The notes beneath the pieces are model-generated. The model was not told the DNA's origin, made no database searches, and saw nothing but the letters and a program-made list of their open reading frames with translations. From Sympetrum striolatum (taxonomy: Eukaryota; Arthropoda; Insecta; Odonata; Libellulidae), in contig OX388345.1 in NCBI GenBank assembly GCA_947579665.1, positions 36,733,849 to 36,797,848 of the forward strand: a stretch of 64,000 bases of DNA. Reading direction: 5' to 3'. Below, in pieces: positions 59,664 through 64,000 of this stretch (positions are counted from its first letter, which is position 1; every line of letters starts with the position of its first letter). Both the position numbers and the translations under genes were made by a program.

Positions 59664-60268
59664 TGTGTACTGACTCGAAATATCTAAATGTATGAATTTT
59701 TCTCAAGAATATAACTATCATAATTTACGATGAATTATTAAATGCAGTGGGACGGTAGGTTTAGTGCCGTAGTTAAAACTTCATACGCCTTGTAGTTTGT
59801 GATATATCAACTGCAACTTATTACTGAGTTATTGTTTAAATAACCCAAAAATTCATGACATAAATTATTGTAAATCATTGTTAAATTAGAAAGCTGTGTG
59901 ATCCTGCAGTATTTGTTGTATAAATTTTCACGTAATTTTTACATGTTGGCAGATTGTGCTGACTCGAAAATATCTCATTATATAAATTTCTTACAACAAT
60001 ATTATTATCACTACTTACGATGAATTCCTCGCTGCACGGGGACAGTAGGTTAATCGCCGGAGGTGTAAATTACATACGTTTAGTAATTTGTTATATATCA
60101 GCTGCGACTAATTACCGAGTTATTTTTATATAACCTTCAAATTACTGATTTAACTTAATGTAAATATTAAATTATAGAAACATGAAAACTAATATTTGTT
60201 AAATCACAAATTAGCGTGATCCACAAGTCTTTAGTATAAGTATTTTTCCGCGACTTTTAAGCGTTGGG
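59664..60268. repeat. Two-unit tandem duplication, units about 290 and 316 bp
   Basis: Unit 1 (TGTGTACTGACTCGAAATAT...) and unit 2 from 59953 (ATTGTGCTGACTCGAAAATA...) share, in order, TTACGATGAATT, GGGACAGTAGGTT-type, CATACG, TTTGTNATATATCA, GCNACT, ACCGAGTTATT, GTGATCC and a GCGTTGGG/ATGTTGGC end. By eye identity is about 70-75%, so the duplication is old. There is no coding. Confidence 0.6.
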
Positions 60269-61850
60269 ATGCTGTTCCTAATTAATTATTAAATTCAGAA
60301 CGGAGATAATTTTTGAGTGCATTGCACAACTGTTTAGCAGGCATCCCTCATTAGCGTGAAAAAGAAAATTACGCATTAAACGCTCTGTCAAATCTCAAAA
60401 TGATGAATAATGAATACGTTGATTAAAAAGGGTTTTATTTTCATATTTCTGCGTATATTAATAAAAAAAATTAGAATAGAATTTAACATGCCAATAATAA
60501 CGATGGTGATAATTAATACTTATGACATTAGCTTATTTTTTTAAAGCAACATTGAGCTTACAATCTTCTTTAATAAATCGAATCACTACTCCATTTAATT
60601 CGGCAAATTAGTAGTTAACTTTGCTGTAATTAAAGCAAAGCCAACGGTAAAATTTGACGACGTTATAACGAGTGATTCATTAAGAGCCGCAGAAATCGAA
60701 AGAGGTAAACGGAGAAGGCTCTAATTTAGTTACAAAGAGAACCAGGGAGATGAGAGAGGCGAGGATAGGTGAAAGAAACAAAGCATGTCAGAGGATAGCA
60801 AAACAATGGAGCGAGCTGAATGAGCGATGAAGGGCTAAACAGAAATGAATGGCGGAAGATGCGGCTGGAAATTGGCCGTCGAGGGGCAGAGAATTAGGGC
60901 AGTAGATTAATCCAGACAGAGTTCGCTGCCCTCTCCTGATGCTGCACATTGGAAACCCTTAATAAACTTCATATCTGAGATGATTAGATTGCATCGGATG
61001 GAATATTTGGCCTTCGCATTGCCAAAGGAAAATTAAAATTTCAAGACTAACAAAGATTGTTTGATTTGCGGAAATTTATTTTATATGAAACTTTTATTCC
61101 ATTCATTCATGCTCTTTTAAGATAAAGCAGAATTTTATTATTCTTAATAATATTGTTTATATCGTATTTACAATAAAATATTGTCCATTTCATCATTTTT
61201 ATTCCCCAAAACTATTACAGTTGCCATTACTTCTTCTCTTTACTCTTCTGTCACATTTATAATCAGCCATCAACTCGAATATAAACGCATAATACTCAAA
61301 GTTAGTTCGTAGCAAAACAATTGAATGAATAGATTCATCTTTAATTTTGTTTTGATACAACTTACTATACCATATATTAAGGAGGATTATTTGACGATAA
61401 TGGTTTATCTCCCAAAAATATATTGAAAAACTGATTGATATGATATTTACCGATTGTGAATATTATATATTTTCCTTGTGTGTCTAGGAAACGATAGCGC
61501 ATATAATAAAATCGGAATTTTCTTTATTTCTGTCTCAACTAGATAGAATATTGCTTCGACGATTCTTTCAATCCTAAATATTTTGTAGATCTATTATATA
61601 GAATTATTTTCCAAACTTCCTAAAGTTTAAAAATTAAGGTATTTTAAGGAACTGTACTTTTATCTTTGACTTTGTCATGTTTTTAAATTTTGTAATTTTT
61701 AGTTGAGGTTATAGTGAAGATAAGCAATTAATTATTTCGTAAATACCTCAAAGGAATCAGAAATATCGAATACTACCGATAGGCCTGTAAATCGATGGCT
61801 GGTAAACTCCAGGATATAATAAAATCACAATGCGTTGGTTGTCAGAAGAG
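60269..61850. other. AT-rich spacer with a more balanced, purine-leaning patch
   Basis: 60,560-60,970 has balanced, unique-looking sequence with TAATTAAAG and TTAAT motifs and could be a regulatory module. The rest of the block is AT-rich without features. Confidence 0.35.
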
Positions 61851-62600
61851 TATTTGACCGTTGCGAAACAATCTTTCGCGGCTATTTTTCGGAAACCTTA
61901 AACATATTTATTGAACAAACAAAAGGAGGGGGCTGTCAGCCGACTTAACGATCGCACACACTTTTACAGCGGCTACAAATTTTCGCTCACCCACATCAGG
62001 TGGCGATGGGCGAAAGAAACATTCCCTGACACCAACAAAACGACAAGGAAATCCGAAACCGAAAACAGCGTAGAAATAGCGCGGGAATCAAGGGCAATGA
62101 GGAAATAAATGCAGGGGGCGGACAAGGCACAGAGCACGGCGAAGGACAAACGTGACAACTAAATTGACAGCGCGTGGGATAAAAGCGACAGCGGGGCGAG
62201 GATTGCGCGTAATTTAAACCAAAAGGAAATGAATGGGGACATCGGAAGACGAAGGGGAGATAGAGCGGGGAGTGGATCGGACGTATTTATGCGCGCGTGG
62301 GTGGATGGTTGGGCAGCTTTTTGGACGCCTCCACACAATTCCTCTCTCTCTTGATGTCCACAGCCGCATCGTCTTAAATCAATCCCTTTGAGGCGAGACC
62401 CACGGTCGGTAATTAGGTCGATTTGGAAGGAGAGGGAATAAGACGGATGGGTGGAGAAGGAGAGGAAGAAAGAAGTGGGAATAATAAGGAAGAGCTGGAG
62501 CAGAAAATAAGGAAAGTGGGAGAGTTGGATTGGGGAGCTTAGGGTTTGGAGAGAGGACAGGCACGCACGAAGCAATGACTTCATTGACTTAGCGAGAGTT
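61850..62600. promoter_or_regulatory. CpG-richer, purine-rich island
   Basis: Dense CpG at 61,860-62,340 (GATTGCGCGTAATTTAAACC, GCGCGCGTGGGTGG), then a purine tract to 62,540. The 141- and 65-codon frames overlap on opposite strands and are not recognisable. Candidate regulatory DNA, by composition only. Confidence 0.22.
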
Positions 62601-62814
62601 AGGCAATTAACTCGATTATTTCTTTTCTCGAATATTGATGGTGATGAAGGTACTTGCAGTTGAAGGATTCCAAATTTATTTATCCTCTCTACTAATGCTG
62701 GTGAGTGTTTATAAGGTTGATATGGATCGAAAATTTCATACTCTGGTTTTGTAATAATTCTTACATAAATGTTTTCAAACTTAGAACTAACTCTCAGCGT
62801 TGCGTCGTGTTGGA

Positions 62815-62905
62815 GTGAGGGATTATATTTAGTTATTAGTGAGGGATTATAAGTTATATTTAGGATAAAATGTTATATTTAGGATAGTAAGTTATATTTA
62901 GTATA
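62815..62905. repeat. Short tandem array
   Basis: GTGAGGGATTAT occurs twice, followed by three units of (A)AGTTATATTTAGGATA at a period of about 19. Slippage-type minisatellite. Confidence 0.65.
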
Positions 62906-64000
62906 AGAAGACTCGTTAAAGAGGAATAATTATCCTTCTAAAATGTAAAAATTTAGTATTCATTTCCTTGAAATAAGACATCTTATACTAGTATTACAGA
63001 ATATATTTACTGATGATCTTTCCCAGACATTTATTCAATAGAAAGCATCGGATAATTCGGAACTTGATTTTATCCATGATTTTCCTAGAACCCAAAAAAA
63101 TTTCAAAAATCAAAATTTTAGCTCGCATTTCAATTGTAAGAATCTTAACCACATCTACAAAATGAGGGTTCGATGGCGAGCATGCGAGAGATGGCGAGCG
63201 AGGCGAGCGGAGCAGGCAGAAATGCGCAAATATAGCATGGCAGACTACAACCCTTGTTAAAAAAAGACACTTGGATTTTTTTCAGTTCGAATTCTACAGA
63301 TATTAAACTTAAAAAATACAATGGATTAGGATAGTGAAGTAATAATTGAAAAAAGAGGAATCACTATCAGAGGTTAGGATTAAAATATGAGTAGAGAAGA
63401 AGTGGATAAATATCGTTAAGATAAGCGACTGCTATAAATACAAGTAAAAGGATATACTAGACGTAGAAGTTAGAAGAGAAAGTGGTAGAATTATAATCAT
63501 TGAGATAACAGAAACGCAAAGCCGGATAGTTAATTAGATACGATTTTAGGATAAGACTGATTAATAATAAATTAACTTAAATATTTTGGGGTTAACTCTC
63601 ATTCATTACGAAGGACATGTTAATTACAGAAAGGAAGGAGCTAACTCTTCCGCTGGCTGCTAGATAAGAAGCCGTTGATTCAGGAGGAAGTGTGAAGTAA
63701 TAGGGTTATGGAGAATTGGAGGAAAAGCTGTGAATGAGTGAGTGAAAACGACAATTTAAGTACCATGAAAGAGAGGGGAAAAAAGTTAGCGAGGATAGTC
63801 TAGGATGTAGGGAGTTGTGTGGAAACTGAATAGAAATGGAATGGACATGAGAAATAGTGAGGAATAGAGAAGGTGGATAGAGGAAAAACAGATAAGGGAA
63901 AGAGAGAGTGGACCAGTGGAAAGAGGCGGATGTGTAACACAGAGCGAGCTCTCCCAGGGCAGTATATCACCTAGGAAACACCCACGCCAGAGAAGACGCG
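62906..64000. other. Spacer ending in a purine-rich tract
   Basis: AT-rich to about 63,150. Then comes a short GATGGCGAGC-type repeat patch (63171-63215), followed by AT-rich sequence. From about 63,600 to the window end the plus strand is strongly purine-rich (GGAAAGAGAGAGTGG and similar). No open frame is supported. Confidence 0.45.

Overview
The window looks like AT-rich, gene-poor nuclear DNA from an arthropod, most likely an insect. The reasons are two eukaryotic-type tRNA genes (a B-box tRNA-Ala of the insect type and a class II tRNA-Leu), each ending in a T-run Pol III terminator; a hAT transposon with 8-bp target duplications; decayed LINE and SINE pieces; and no bacterial-type gene packing. 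No complete protein-coding gene could be supported. Most open frames are short, overlap on both strands in the GC-richer patches, and match no family I recognise. The exact lineage cannot be read from the sequence.

Layout. 1-9,200: AT-rich spacer with a 130-bp insertion flanked by a 9-bp duplication (2719-2848), two enhancer-like patches (about 4,420-4,830 and 5,330-5,660) and a foldback element with an internal minisatellite (6962-7232). 9,200-17,600: alternating AT-rich DNA and CpG-richer islands, a tRNA-derived SINE head (13228-13302) and a near-perfect 94-bp palindrome (14989-15082). 17,900-18,760: the C-terminal end of a broken LINE ORF2 on the minus strand, next to a 207-bp inverted-repeat element. 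19,000-26,000: CpG-richer patches, a diverged direct duplication (21.4 and 22.3 kb), a LINE-type 3' tail and the tRNA-Ala gene (24277-24349).

26,000-29,300 holds a bounded hAT transposon (26562-28734) that keeps only a short putative transposase start exon; it may sit inside an older 1.1-kb element whose palindromic ends lie on either side. 30,250-35,790 is the most unusual structure: two roughly 0.95-kb arms in inverted orientation around a 3.6-kb spacer. A 141-bp core in each arm is about 96% identical without indels. It starts at an initiator-like TCAGTT and ends at a consensus splice donor, so it resembles a duplicated, convergently oriented non-coding first exon.

36,000-64,000 is mostly spacer. 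It contains a candidate first coding exon of a membrane protein (48976-49113, minus), the tRNA-Leu gene (50618-50701), a 145-bp snap-back MITE (55227-55371), a second copy (57325-57745) of a dispersed repeat first seen at 31.4 kb, and three two-unit tandem duplications (47976-48303, 49505-49822, 59664-60268). Long purine- or pyrimidine-rich tracts recur throughout. The two tRNA genes are the only features with near-certain function; the rest is mobile-element debris, structural repeats and candidate regulatory DNA.
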